Source: Candidatus Poseidoniaceae archaeon (GTDB lineage Archaea; Thermoplasmatota; Poseidoniia; Poseidoniales; Poseidoniaceae). From it: a DNA stretch of 9,510 nucleotides. Of the stretch, positions 1 through 6,685 are shown piece after piece. A program made the translations under genes and the position numbers. Position 1 is the first letter of the stretch. Each line of letters opens with the position of its first letter. Below the pieces are notes generated by a model. It ran no database searches and had not been told where the DNA came from. It saw only the letters and a program-made list of their open reading frames with translations. Location of the stretch: the NCBI GenBank assembly GCA_022425185.1, contig JAKMFY010000199.1, positions 1-9,510 of the forward strand, read 5' to 3'.

Positions 1-137
1 CTACACACCCTCAGCACAATGAAACACTGAGTGTGACAGAATCGATATGTACCCAAATAGTCGCAGTGCCTATTCATCATGGGTTAACCGATGAAGAACG
101 CACTAGAGTCGCCTCTGCCCTCGAAAATTATGCTTGA
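1..137 (+). CDS. C-terminal end of a DegT/DnrJ/EryC1/StrS-family PLP-dependent aminotransferase (5' truncated by window edge)
   Basis: An open frame enters from the left edge (first whole codon at base 3) and stops with TGA at 135-137, giving 44 residues. The readable tail includes SVTESICTQIVAVPIHHGLT followed by DEERTRVASALENYA. This is the usual ending of DegT-family sugar aminotransferases: a 'P.SE.......LP.H..L..EE...V...L' pattern closing the C-terminal domain. Family members transfer an amino group from glutamate to keto-sugar nucleotides using PLP, and they supply amino sugars for surface glycans. The PLP lysine and the active site lie outside the window, so the substrate cannot be judged and a non-sugar DegT homologue is possible. 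The gene converges on the minus-strand CYTH gene and the two stop regions overlap by 10 bp. The family call rests on the tail pattern alone. Confidence 0.62.
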   Translation, partial: THPQHNETLSVTESICTQIVAVPIHHGLTDEERTRVASALENYA

Positions 138-676
138 TCGAGCATATCGGCGAGAGCTGCATTCGACCAGCCTTTGAGATGAGTGAGTTCAAGACCCACC
201 CATGAAGGTATGAGGACTTCTTGATCTTCTCTCTCCAACTCAACTTCAGCAATTACGAGTCCTGCAAGACTTCCTTCGAATTCATCAACTTCCCATAGTA
301 ATCCATCTTCTCCGTTCCAAAGATATCGTGTTTTGATGACTGTGGGCAACCCTTCAAGGTTTAGGTTGTCCAACACATTAGGCGTAAGTTCCCATTCGAA
401 TTCCGCAGCAATAGCACCAATTCGCTTTCCTTTAGCAGTTAGAATGGTCTTGAATCCAGACCCATCAAACAAAGAACGAATTCGCCAAGTGGAAATGTTC
501 GCAAAATCTCGTTTATCTTCGACCAATTTCTGGCCATCCCATGTTACAACTCCGTTTTCATAGGTTACTTCAGACAAATAATATTGCTGGATTTCGATGT
601 GTTTGCCACCTTGCCAAGGTTTCTCTTCTCGAGCATCAATGAGAAAACGTCGTTCAATCTCAACGTTTTCGTTCAT
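128..676 (-). CDS. CYTH-domain protein (CyaB/thiamine-triphosphatase-like triphosphate tunnel phosphohydrolase)
   Basis: The 182-residue product is a single CYTH domain, the triphosphate tunnel metalloenzyme fold. These enzymes bind triphosphate-containing substrates inside a beta-barrel with divalent metal; known members are inorganic triphosphatases, thiamine triphosphatases and class IV adenylate cyclases. The N-terminal ExExK signature appears as EIERR (E6, E8, R10), with Arg for Lys. Charged residues expected to line the tunnel follow: R65/R67 (WRIRSL), K76 and K82, E92/E94/E96 (AEFEWEL), K115/R117 (IKTR), E129/D131 (WEVDEFEG) and E144/E146/E148 (AEVELE). The ending HLKGWSNAALA matches the usual CYTH terminus. 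Length suits a stand-alone CYTH protein; there is no CHAD domain. I chose ATG 676 over the in-frame upstream ATG at 724 because a GGAG lies 5 nt before it and the domain begins six residues later. Substrate cannot be assigned. The gene is divergent from the winged-helix gene. Confidence 0.88.
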   Translation of the reverse strand: MNENVEIERRFLIDAREEKPWQGGKHIEIQQYYLSEVTYENGVVTWDGQKLVEDKRDFANISTWRIRSLFDGSGFKTILTAKGKRIGAIAAEFEWELTPNVLDNLNLEGLPTVIKTRYLWNGEDGLLWEVDEFEGSLAGLVIAEVELEREDQEVLIPSWVGLELTHLKGWSNAALADMLDQA

Positions 677-748
677 GTTTACTCCAAGTGAGCATAGCAC
701 ATAATGGTCACCAAGCGTTGTCAAATCAATTTACCATGTTATTGATAT
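677..748. promoter_or_regulatory. Divergent intergenic region between the CYTH gene and the membrane winged-helix gene
   Basis: This 72-bp AT-rich gap must hold the 5' signals of two divergently transcribed genes, unless one is read through. Candidate TATA-like stretches are AAATCAATTTA (723-733) and TTATTGATATG (739-749); neither is convincing enough to call as a box. A 7-bp inverted repeat, TGGTCAC at 705-711 and GTGACCA at 749-755, brackets most of the region. It could be an operator for the adjacent winged-helix protein, but a repeat this short can arise by chance. Confidence 0.35.
682..685 (-). promoter_or_regulatory. Ribosome binding site of the CYTH gene
   Basis: On the minus strand the bases read GGAG, then a 5-nt spacer, then ATG at 676. 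It is one of the few recognisable Shine-Dalgarno sites in the window. It decides the start in favour of 676 rather than the in-frame ATG 48 bases upstream. Confidence 0.55.
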
Positions 749-1615
749 GTGACCAACTCAAATTTCTCTCTAATGAGAGGGGTCTTCATTGTTCGATTTC
801 TGGCCTTTTTGGCCATCCTCTCTGTTGTAGTAGGCGTTTTGTTCCTCGAGGAAGAAATCGGTTCGACAACATCTGGTGAGGAAATCACGCCTATGAGCGA
901 GCCACTCACTGATGATACGGAAGGTACCGAAAGTGATAACTCTCAAGAATCAGATACGGCGTTTTTTAGCCCCGTAAAGTCTGAAGAAAGTAATCTAGGG
1001 GAGGACGATAATACCCTTTCGTATGTCTTCTTTGGAATCGGCGGAGGTGCTTTTTCATCGCTCATTTTTGGTTCGTTTTTGTTTGAATTCATTCGTGTTT
1101 TATTTTTCCTGGCATTCCTTACCCCCCTCATAGCAACTAAGGACAAAAAGGACGAACGAACGCGTGGCCGGATTTTAGGGTTCGTGGAAGGGAATGCTGG
1201 CATCCATTTCTCTGCCTTACGTGATGGTCTTGGGTTGGCCAATGGAGTAACAGCATATCATCTGCGATTGCTAGAAAATGAGAATGCTATTCTTTCGTGG
1301 AGAGACGGGAAATTGAGAAGATATGCTGTCTCAACAATTTCTTCTCATGATATCGATTCGATACGTCACCCGATTGTTGGAACCAGATTAGCGATTTTAG
1401 AGATTCTTCACCAGTCTGAATCCTTAGGATTAACTGGTAAAGAGATTCAGCAAAGACTTGCCATCTCTCGACAATTATTATCTCACCACATGAGATCTTT
1501 ACGCAATTCTAACTTCGTTGAAAAGAATGGTTCGTCACGAAAAGCACCATGGAAGTTATCCACAGAGGGTCTGAGAGAATTGAATGGAATTCAGAATTCG
1601 GTTGGTCTTTCGTAA
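749..1615 (+). CDS. Membrane-anchored transcriptional regulator with two C-terminal winged-helix domains
   Basis: The 288-residue protein has a hydrophobic N-terminal helix (about 12-32), then a Ser/Thr/Asp/Glu-rich hydrophilic segment (about 33-90) that looks like an exposed linker. A long hydrophobic stretch (about 92-129) is followed by a basic stop-transfer sequence, KDKKDERTRGR. Two winged-helix domains follow. Domain 1 (about 137-195) has the recognition-helix pattern NGVTAYHLRLLENENAI and a wing, WRDGKLRRYAVS. Domain 2 (about 207-275) has ISRQLLSHHMRSLRNSNFV and GSSRKAPWKLSTEGL. Tandem winged helices on a membrane anchor are a recurring archaeal arrangement for one-component regulators that bind DNA from the membrane. 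The target is unknown. The start is uncertain: GTG 749 gives the longest product, while ATG 773 (residue 9) still leaves the full first helix. Neither has a clear Shine-Dalgarno, so a leaderless transcript is possible. The lipoprotein gene follows within 50 bp and may be co-transcribed. Confidence 0.8.
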   Translation: MTNSNFSLMRGVFIVRFLAFLAILSVVVGVLFLEEEIGSTTSGEEITPMSEPLTDDTEGTESDNSQESDTAFFSPVKSEESNLGEDDNTLSYVFFGIGGGAFSSLIFGSFLFEFIRVLFFLAFLTPLIATKDKKDERTRGRILGFVEGNAGIHFSALRDGLGLANGVTAYHLRLLENENAILSWRDGKLRRYAVSTISSHDIDSIRHPIVGTRLAILEILHQSESLGLTGKEIQQRLAISRQLLSHHMRSLRNSNFVEKNGSSRKAPWKLSTEGLRELNGIQNSVGLS

Positions 1616-1662
1616 AATCAACGTACCAACTCTTTCATATTGTCATGATGTATCCAAGAGCC

Positions 1663-3891
1663 ATGAACGCAAAGAAATTTCTCGCGCTCGGCGTCCTTAG
1701 TATGATGGTTATGTCAGGATGTTTGGGGGTAGTGGATGAAGAATTTGTTCTATCGAAATTACCAGAAGACTGGACTGTGAAAACAGAACGAATCATTGCG
1801 ACACCTCAACTGGTTGAATATGATTCATGCGATTTGATGGAAATGGATCTCAAAGCAAGCATTGCAGAAGAGTATCGTACTGAACTCTTGCAGGCGGTTG
1901 AAGAGACGTATAATTACAGAGGTTGGGATGATGGCATGGTCGCTGAGGCTGTTATGGATGATGCTGATGGAGGAAATTCCGCTGGAACATCAACAAAACG
2001 TGTCGAAGGAGAAGATTTCAGTGGAACGAACAATCAAGAGCAGGGGGTGGATGAAGCTGATTTTATCAAAACAGACGGGTACTACATCTACGTCCTTCAG
2101 GGAAGTACCTTGTCAATCCTGACAGTTCCAGAATTCGGAGAAATACAATTCACATCGAATGTTAGTATTGAAGGCCAACCGATTTCAATGATGCTTGATG
2201 GTGATCGCTTGATCGTTCTCTCGAGTTACTCGCCTTGGAATACTGACGAAGATGATGAGTTGTACAAACTCTTGCAATGGGGTGATGGTTACAATTCATG
2301 GCGTTCTTCCTCCATGACAAAATTCACAACATACGATATTTCAGATCGTGCAGAACCTGAAGTTACTCGAGAATTGTATCTTGAGGGGTACAATGTTGAT
2401 GCACGTGAAATTGATGGTTCAGTTAGAGCAGTTACTCATTCTTGGCTTGATGTCCCCGGTCTAACAAGTTGGCTCAATATGCCAAGTGAATATTGGGAAT
2501 TAGATTATCGAGATGAAGATAATCGAAGAGCATACCGAGAAATTATCGCTTACGAAACGATTGTTGAAAACGGTAAAGCGCTAAATTCTCTTGATTTAGA
2601 AGACCTCATACCAAAAATCTACGAAAGAAAAGATGGAACAATTGTTGAACATGATATGCGTTCAGAGGATTGTCAAAACTTCGCAAAACCGCTCGATGGT
2701 TTTAGTCGCGGATTTACCAATATTCTCTCTTTGGACCTCTTCTCAGAATCGTTTTCATTCGAATCAGATCACATTCTAAGCAATCGCCCGTTGGTTTATG
2801 CTTCACAAGACGTCCTTGTTCTGAGTGAAAATTCATGGGATTGGTGGTGGTTCTGGGGCCAAGATGAAGTCATGGAACAGACCAACATCCATACATTCGA
2901 TATTTCTATCCCGGGTACCACAACATACACAGGTTCAGGGCGAATTGATGGGACAATTCTTGACCAATTCAGCATCTCTGAACACGAAGGGGTTCTTAGA
3001 ATTGCAACAACTGTCGGGCAATGGAACAGATGGTGGATGGATGATCCCGAACCAATGTCTTCATCCATCATCACTCTTGTTCGTGGAGTCGATCCGAAAA
3101 CTGATCAGCCAATACTGCAAGAATATGGTCGACTCGATGGAATTGCAGAAACAGAACGAATCTGGTCCGCTCGATTCGTAGAAGACCGTGCTTACCTCGT
3201 CACCTTCAGAAACATCGATCCACTTTGGACAATTGACTTGTCGGATGCAATGAATCCTACAATTCTGGGAGAATTGAAAGTACCGGGTGTATCGACTTAC
3301 ATCCACCCAATCAACGAAGATATGTTGCTTACAATCGGAATGGGTCCAGCGGGTGAAGATGGATTAGGCCTAGATTGGTCGAACACTCGCCTTTCAACCT
3401 TTGACATTAGCAACATCACCGACCCTCAGGAAGCAAGCGTCCTCTCTCTTTCACCTGTTGATAATCCTGAAGAAGGGCGTTGGACATGGGCTTATTCAGA
3501 AGCGATGTATGAGCACAAAGCCTTCCAATATTGGGGGCCGAAAGAGATGCTAGCAGTGCCTTTGTCGACATATCGGTGGGTTGATGATTCAACCAATGGC
3601 CAATACTCAGGGCACTATGAATACGTCTCAAAGGCGATTTTAGTGAATCTGAATGAAAGTTCTGGAGACATGCTCATTCATGGAGAAATCAATCACTCGT
3701 CTCTGGTCAATATTGAGGAGAGTAATTATTGGTGGGGCGGTGAGCAAAATATTCGTCGTACAATCTTCATGGGAGATTTCATCTACGCAATCTCGGGTGC
3801 TGGGATTACTGTTCATAATCTCGATAGCATGGAGCAAACAGATGTCGTAGCCTTTGACATCGAAATGCCTGATTATTACGCCGTTTATTGA
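1663..3891 (+). CDS. Secreted lipoprotein with a Beta_propel (COG4880/PF09826-type) beta-propeller domain
   Basis: From ATG 1663 the product has 742 residues. It opens with a lipoprotein signal: MNAKK, a hydrophobic core and the lipobox MSGC with Cys20 as the lipidation site, so it should be anchored outside the cytoplasmic membrane. The family hallmark is the segment around residues 121-143, GTNNQEQGVDEADFIKTDG followed by YYIYVL. This matches the entry to the propeller in archaeal and bacterial proteins annotated as secreted with a C-terminal beta-propeller. Blade-like repeats continue to the end: a short YxYVL/LIVLS strand, then 'TFDIS...P' turns (TTYDISDRAEPEV, HTFDISIPG, WTIDLSDAMNPTI, STFDISNITDPQ). 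There are tryptophan clusters at 392-398 (WDWWWFW), 454-458 (WNRWW) and 690-691. In-frame ATGs at 1645, 1648 and 1549 exist; 1549 would bury the signal peptide behind a hydrophilic extension and overlap the preceding gene. Function is unknown; scaffold, ligand binding or sensing are all possible. Confidence 0.87.
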   Translation: MNAKKFLALGVLSMMVMSGCLGVVDEEFVLSKLPEDWTVKTERIIATPQLVEYDSCDLMEMDLKASIAEEYRTELLQAVEETYNYRGWDDGMVAEAVMDDADGGNSAGTSTKRVEGEDFSGTNNQEQGVDEADFIKTDGYYIYVLQGSTLSILTVPEFGEIQFTSNVSIEGQPISMMLDGDRLIVLSSYSPWNTDEDDELYKLLQWGDGYNSWRSSSMTKFTTYDISDRAEPEVTRELYLEGYNVDAREIDGSVRAVTHSWLDVPGLTSWLNMPSEYWELDYRDEDNRRAYREIIAYETIVENGKALNSLDLEDLIPKIYERKDGTIVEHDMRSEDCQNFAKPLDGFSRGFTNILSLDLFSESFSFESDHILSNRPLVYASQDVLVLSENSWDWWWFWGQDEVMEQTNIHTFDISIPGTTTYTGSGRIDGTILDQFSISEHEGVLRIATTVGQWNRWWMDDPEPMSSSIITLVRGVDPKTDQPILQEYGRLDGIAETERIWSARFVEDRAYLVTFRNIDPLWTIDLSDAMNPTILGELKVPGVSTYIHPINEDMLLTIGMGPAGEDGLGLDWSNTRLSTFDISNITDPQEASVLSLSPVDNPEEGRWTWAYSEAMYEHKAFQYWGPKEMLAVPLSTYRWVDDSTNGQYSGHYEYVSKAILVNLNESSGDMLIHGEINHSSLVNIEESNYWWGGEQNIRRTIFMGDFIYAISGAGITVHNLDSMEQTDVVAFDIEMPDYYAVY

Positions 3892-3942
3892 ACTGTGTGA
3901 TGATAAGCCAAACCTCAATTGCTGAATGGCATAGCAGCAAAT

Positions 3943-4890
3943 GTGTCACTACGAGTTGCTGTCGTTGGCTGTGGAAGATGGGGCTCTCGCCATCTTAAGA
4001 CCTTAGAACGGCTTCAAGATCAACTCGACATTGAACATATCGTGGCGTGTGATAACGACAAGATACTTGCTCAATCTCTACGCCAGGCAGGATACATCGT
4101 CCACGACGAGGCTACATCCCTTGTCGATGAACATCAGCTGGATGCTGTAATTGTCGCAACTCCAAATAACACACATTATTCTCTTGGAAAGATGTTTCTC
4201 GAACAAGGAGTTCATGCATTAGTGGAGAAGCCACTTTCTCTACAACACGATTCTGCTTCCTCGCTCGTGTCTATTTCTGTTGAAAACGGAAGGGTTTTGA
4301 AAACCGGTTTTTTATTGAGATTTCATCCATGTGTTCAGGACCTTCATTCACGAATTCGTTCAGGCGAACTTGGCGCTATTGAACGAATAGAGTATAAGCG
4401 ATTAACAACAAGAGATGGGGATCCTGAATCAAATTGCCTGGATTCCTTAGCAATCCATGGGCTCGATATTGCTACATTATTGCTTGGTGAACAATCCCCA
4501 AAGGCCATCTCAAGCGTCGTTGGCGATGAACGATACTCAAAACTCTGTCTTGAATTTCCATATCAAGTTGAGGTGGAAATAGAAGTTGGATGGGGGCGTA
4601 AACAAAACGTTTCTGAATTTCAAATTCATGGTTCCAGTGGTATTGCTGTTGTCCGGTTAAGTGAACATGGTTGGTACGAAATTTTTCGAGGTAATGAGGC
4701 TGTATCTGTAGTGGTTGATGGAGATCAAGCCCCACTCGAAGGCCAACTCGTAGATTTCTTAACCTTCGATTCTAAGACGGCGATTGCTGCTTCGACGGGG
4801 TCGATTCTACGAACGATTGATTGTATAGAACAGGCACGTTTGAAATTGGCTTCTCAAGGAGTCGAGACTTCACGAGAATTGAAGAGATGA
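3943..4890 (+). CDS. Gfo/Idh/MocA-family NAD(P)-dependent oxidoreductase
   Basis: The 315-residue product has an N-terminal Rossmann fold: LRVAVVGCGRWGSRH (GxGxxG at residues 9-14), an acidic strand end ACDNDK, and ATPNNTH (72-78). The family signature EKP is at 95-97, with Lys96 the expected catalytic/binding lysine. The C-terminal alpha/beta domain contains AIHGLDI, giving His172 and Asp175 of the HxxD motif. The Asp that often sits four residues before this His aligns with Ser here. Members oxidise or reduce hydroxyl groups of sugars, inositols or nucleotide sugars, or act as biliverdin or dihydrodiol reductases; the substrate cannot be read from this sequence. Length is slightly below the usual 330-350. 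I chose GTG 3943 because the Rossmann strand starts three residues later; TTG 3919 is the alternative and adds eight residues. No Shine-Dalgarno is seen. The gene lies 51 bp after the lipoprotein and 18 bp before the small membrane protein. Confidence 0.85.
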   Translation: MSLRVAVVGCGRWGSRHLKTLERLQDQLDIEHIVACDNDKILAQSLRQAGYIVHDEATSLVDEHQLDAVIVATPNNTHYSLGKMFLEQGVHALVEKPLSLQHDSASSLVSISVENGRVLKTGFLLRFHPCVQDLHSRIRSGELGAIERIEYKRLTTRDGDPESNCLDSLAIHGLDIATLLLGEQSPKAISSVVGDERYSKLCLEFPYQVEVEIEVGWGRKQNVSEFQIHGSSGIAVVRLSEHGWYEIFRGNEAVSVVVDGDQAPLEGQLVDFLTFDSKTAIAASTGSILRTIDCIEQARLKLASQGVETSRELKR

Positions 4891-4908
4891 TGCGGTTTGG
4901 ATTGGAAT

Positions 4909-5265
4909 ATGAGCCCAGAAAGAGTCATGCTTTGGCTTCTTGCAGGAGTTGGTGTTTCCTCAATTGCAACTTGGATCGTTCAAGATTCCGTCTTTGATGG
5001 AGCAACTGCTTTTGCAATCCTGTCATGTATCGTTGCATTGATCTGGGGTGCATCGAGATACGATACTGCTGTCAAGTTCAGCGGAATGGGTAACGGCGGC
5101 GTTCTCAATATCCTCGCTTTTGCAGTTGTTACAGCGGGACTAACCTACTGGTGTATCGCAATGTATGATTTCCCATTAGTTGGTTCAATTATCGGAAGTA
5201 TCTGCACCATGGCATACGTTTGGTGGACTTTTGGAATGCTTGAACCCGGCAATCCTACTGCATAA
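4909..5265 (+). CDS. Small four-helix integral membrane protein of unknown function
   Basis: The 118-residue product is almost entirely membrane. Hydrophobic segments lie at about 7-24 (MLWLLAGVGVSSIATWIV), 32-49 (ATAFAILSCIVALIWGAS), 66-86 (VLNILAFAVVTAGLTYWCIA) and 90-108 (LVGSIIGSICTMAYVWWTFG). The loops are short: RYDTAVKFSGMGNGG between helices 2 and 3, and a short polar tail, EPGNPTA. No charged residues inside the helices, catalytic motif or metal ligand suggest a function, and I do not recognise a family. Start is taken as ATG 4909, five codons inside a TTG-initiated frame at 4897; the spacing of 18 bp from the preceding stop suggests co-transcription with the oxidoreductase gene. It could be a packing partner of a neighbouring membrane protein, but nothing in the sequence shows this. 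Confidence 0.68.
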   Translation: MSPERVMLWLLAGVGVSSIATWIVQDSVFDGATAFAILSCIVALIWGASRYDTAVKFSGMGNGGVLNILAFAVVTAGLTYWCIAMYDFPLVGSIIGSICTMAYVWWTFGMLEPGNPTA

Positions 5266-5291
5266 GTAGGCGAAGGGTCAAATGCCTCCAC

Positions 5292-5296
5292 AAGGA
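5292..5296 (+). promoter_or_regulatory. Probable ribosome binding site of the ATPase gene
   Basis: AAGGA lies 10 nt before ATG 5307. It supports 5307 as the real start, and therefore supports the absence of an N-terminal PIN domain in the product. Confidence 0.4.
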
Positions 5297-5306
5297 ATTT
5301 CTAATC

Positions 5307-6647
5307 ATGGCGAAGCATGGCGAGCATCCTGATCTCCCTGACCATCTCGAGAATTTACTTGATGCGGATGTTCACACTATTTTTCTCAAAGCCGATTGTC
5401 CACCTCGTGTTAAAAGAGGTACAATTGGGCAGTTAGAACTTGTCGAGATTGAAACTGAGGATGAGTGGGATAACCTTCGAATCGAATCATTGCAAGAAGA
5501 ACTTGGATCGATTGTTGAGATGAATCAACATCGTAGTGATTGTTTCCTGGAAATCGACCGTAAGGGTTGCCGTGTGCTCCAGTTAGGAGATTTGCGAATT
5601 ACCTGTGCAAGTCCACCGTTCTCTGATGCAAGAGAAATTACGCTCGTTCGCCCAGTTGCAAAATTATCTCTTTCTGATTACGATCTTGATTCCAAAATTA
5701 TTGAACGACTTTCTGACCACCATCGTGGAGTGTTCATCTGCGGACGACCTGGTTCAGGGAAGACAACGCTTGCTCAGGCGATAGCAGAGTATCTTGACGA
5801 AGATATAGGTGCGATGGTCAAAACAATGGAAGCACCTCGCGATTTACAACTTGCAGATCGAATTACACAATACGCTCCACTTGAAGGAGACCTTGAGAAA
5901 ACTGCAGAAATCATTTTCCTTGTTCGCCCAGACTTCGTTATTTTCGATGAGGTACGAAGAGCCCGAGATTTCGAGATATTTGCAGATGTGCGTCTTGCTG
6001 GAGTTGGTTTACTCGGAGTTACACACGCAAACTCTGCGCTTGAAGCAATTCAACGACTCATCGGAAAGGTTGAACTTGGACTTGTTTCTCAAGTTCTCGA
6101 TACTGTCTTGCATGTAGAAGCTGGAAAGATACAGCAAGTGCTTGAACTACGAATGACCGTAAAACCACCTTCTGGAATGCAAGAAGAATTGGCTCGACCT
6201 GTTATCGAAGTTGTTGAATTTCCAAGTGGGAACGTTACACACGAAATGTTTGCATTTGGTTCAGAATTAGCTGTCGTTCCTGTAACGGAAAGGAATCAGC
6301 AACGGCCTGTTCAGCAACTTGCTCAAAAACAGTTAGTTCATACAATCCGTCAATGGGCTGGAGTCAATGTCCGTGTCCGCTTCACAAGCGATGCTTCAGC
6401 AACAGTTTACGCTCCGCAGAACATGATATCGACCTTAGTTGGCCGGGGCGGCGATAATGTCCGATCTCTTCAAGACCAACTTGGAGGACTTCGACTTTCG
6501 ATTGAGTCATTAGACGAAATGCCAAATTCTGGTGATGTTTCAGAAGATGAACGTTGGGATGATGATCAGGATAGAAGGGCGTACCAAAGCAGGGCATATG
6601 AGCAACATGGCCGGTCAAAAAAATCACGTAAAGGACGCCGCCGTTGA
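5307..6647 (+). CDS. PilT/VirB11-type ATPase with C-terminal KH motif (COG1855-like), lacking the PIN domain
   Basis: The 446-residue product matches the ATPase half of archaeal COG1855 proteins, which normally read PIN nuclease - ATPase - KH. Residues 22-48 (VHTIFLKADCPPRVKRGTIG) resemble the linker that follows the PIN domain in full-length relatives. The ATPase core includes LGDLRIT, PPFSDAREITLVRP, Walker A GRPGSGKTT (146-154), VKTMEAPRDL, TQYAPLEGD, Walker B VIFDE (211-215), RLAGVGLLGVTHAN (His-box His240) and RLIGKVELG. The block ARPVIEVVEFPSGNV leads to VVPV, as in the family. A KH-like segment at about 340-400 carries the GxxG loop GRGG (379-382), so nucleic-acid binding is likely. 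The tail has an acidic patch (about 410-422) and a Lys/Arg-rich end, KKSRKGRRR. All ATPase motifs look intact. What the ATPase drives is unknown for the family; RNA handling is an inference from KH and PIN. Its stop lies 38 bp before the thermosome ATG. Confidence 0.88.
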   Translation: MAKHGEHPDLPDHLENLLDADVHTIFLKADCPPRVKRGTIGQLELVEIETEDEWDNLRIESLQEELGSIVEMNQHRSDCFLEIDRKGCRVLQLGDLRITCASPPFSDAREITLVRPVAKLSLSDYDLDSKIIERLSDHHRGVFICGRPGSGKTTLAQAIAEYLDEDIGAMVKTMEAPRDLQLADRITQYAPLEGDLEKTAEIIFLVRPDFVIFDEVRRARDFEIFADVRLAGVGLLGVTHANSALEAIQRLIGKVELGLVSQVLDTVLHVEAGKIQQVLELRMTVKPPSGMQEELARPVIEVVEFPSGNVTHEMFAFGSELAVVPVTERNQQRPVQQLAQKQLVHTIRQWAGVNVRVRFTSDASATVYAPQNMISTLVGRGGDNVRSLQDQLGGLRLSIESLDEMPNSGDVSEDERWDDDQDRRAYQSRAYEQHGRSKKSRKGRRR

Positions 6648-6648
6648 G

Positions 6649-6654
6649 AAGGAG
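6649..6654 (+). promoter_or_regulatory. Unpaired Shine-Dalgarno-like AAGGAG upstream of the thermosome gene
   Basis: AAGGAG directly follows the ATPase stop codon but lies 31 nt before the thermosome ATG at 6686, too far for normal use. It is 12 nt before an out-of-frame ATG at 6667, which opens an 11-codon frame ending in TGA at 6700-6702, overlapping the thermosome start. The match may be chance purine richness. Confidence 0.25.
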
Positions 6655-6685
6655 ACTTCTTGAAGAATGGTGCAACGCACAATAC

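Noticed and set aside
943..1242. 99-codon minus-strand frame inside the regulator gene
   Set aside because: Antisense to the membrane stretch and first winged helix; its Lys/Arg/Pro-rich composition reflects the complement of hydrophobic codons.
1549..1662. Longer N-terminus for the propeller lipoprotein starting at ATG 1549
   Set aside because: It would overlap the regulator gene by 67 bp and place a hydrophilic 38-residue extension before a clean lipoprotein signal peptide; the signal peptide must be at the start.
749..3891. Idea that the regulator and propeller genes form an anti-phage defence pair
   Set aside because: Neither protein has a nuclease, NTPase, protease or other effector domain typical of such systems; a sensing or surface role fits what is visible better.
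3919..3942. TTG start for the oxidoreductase
   Set aside because: The Rossmann strand starts right after GTG 3943 and the extra eight residues have no counterpart in the family. It remains possible because no ribosome binding site separates the two.
3900..3998. Short open frame beginning with ATG 3900 (about 32 codons)
   Set aside because: It overlaps the oxidoreductase in another frame, encodes a Cys/Ser/Trp-rich peptide without recognisable features, and looks like a shadow.
6644..6685. TTG start for the thermosome that overlaps the ATPase stop
   Set aside because: The 14 added residues are not part of the family and read as basic out-of-frame sequence of the ATPase tail; ATG 6686 gives a normal N-terminus.
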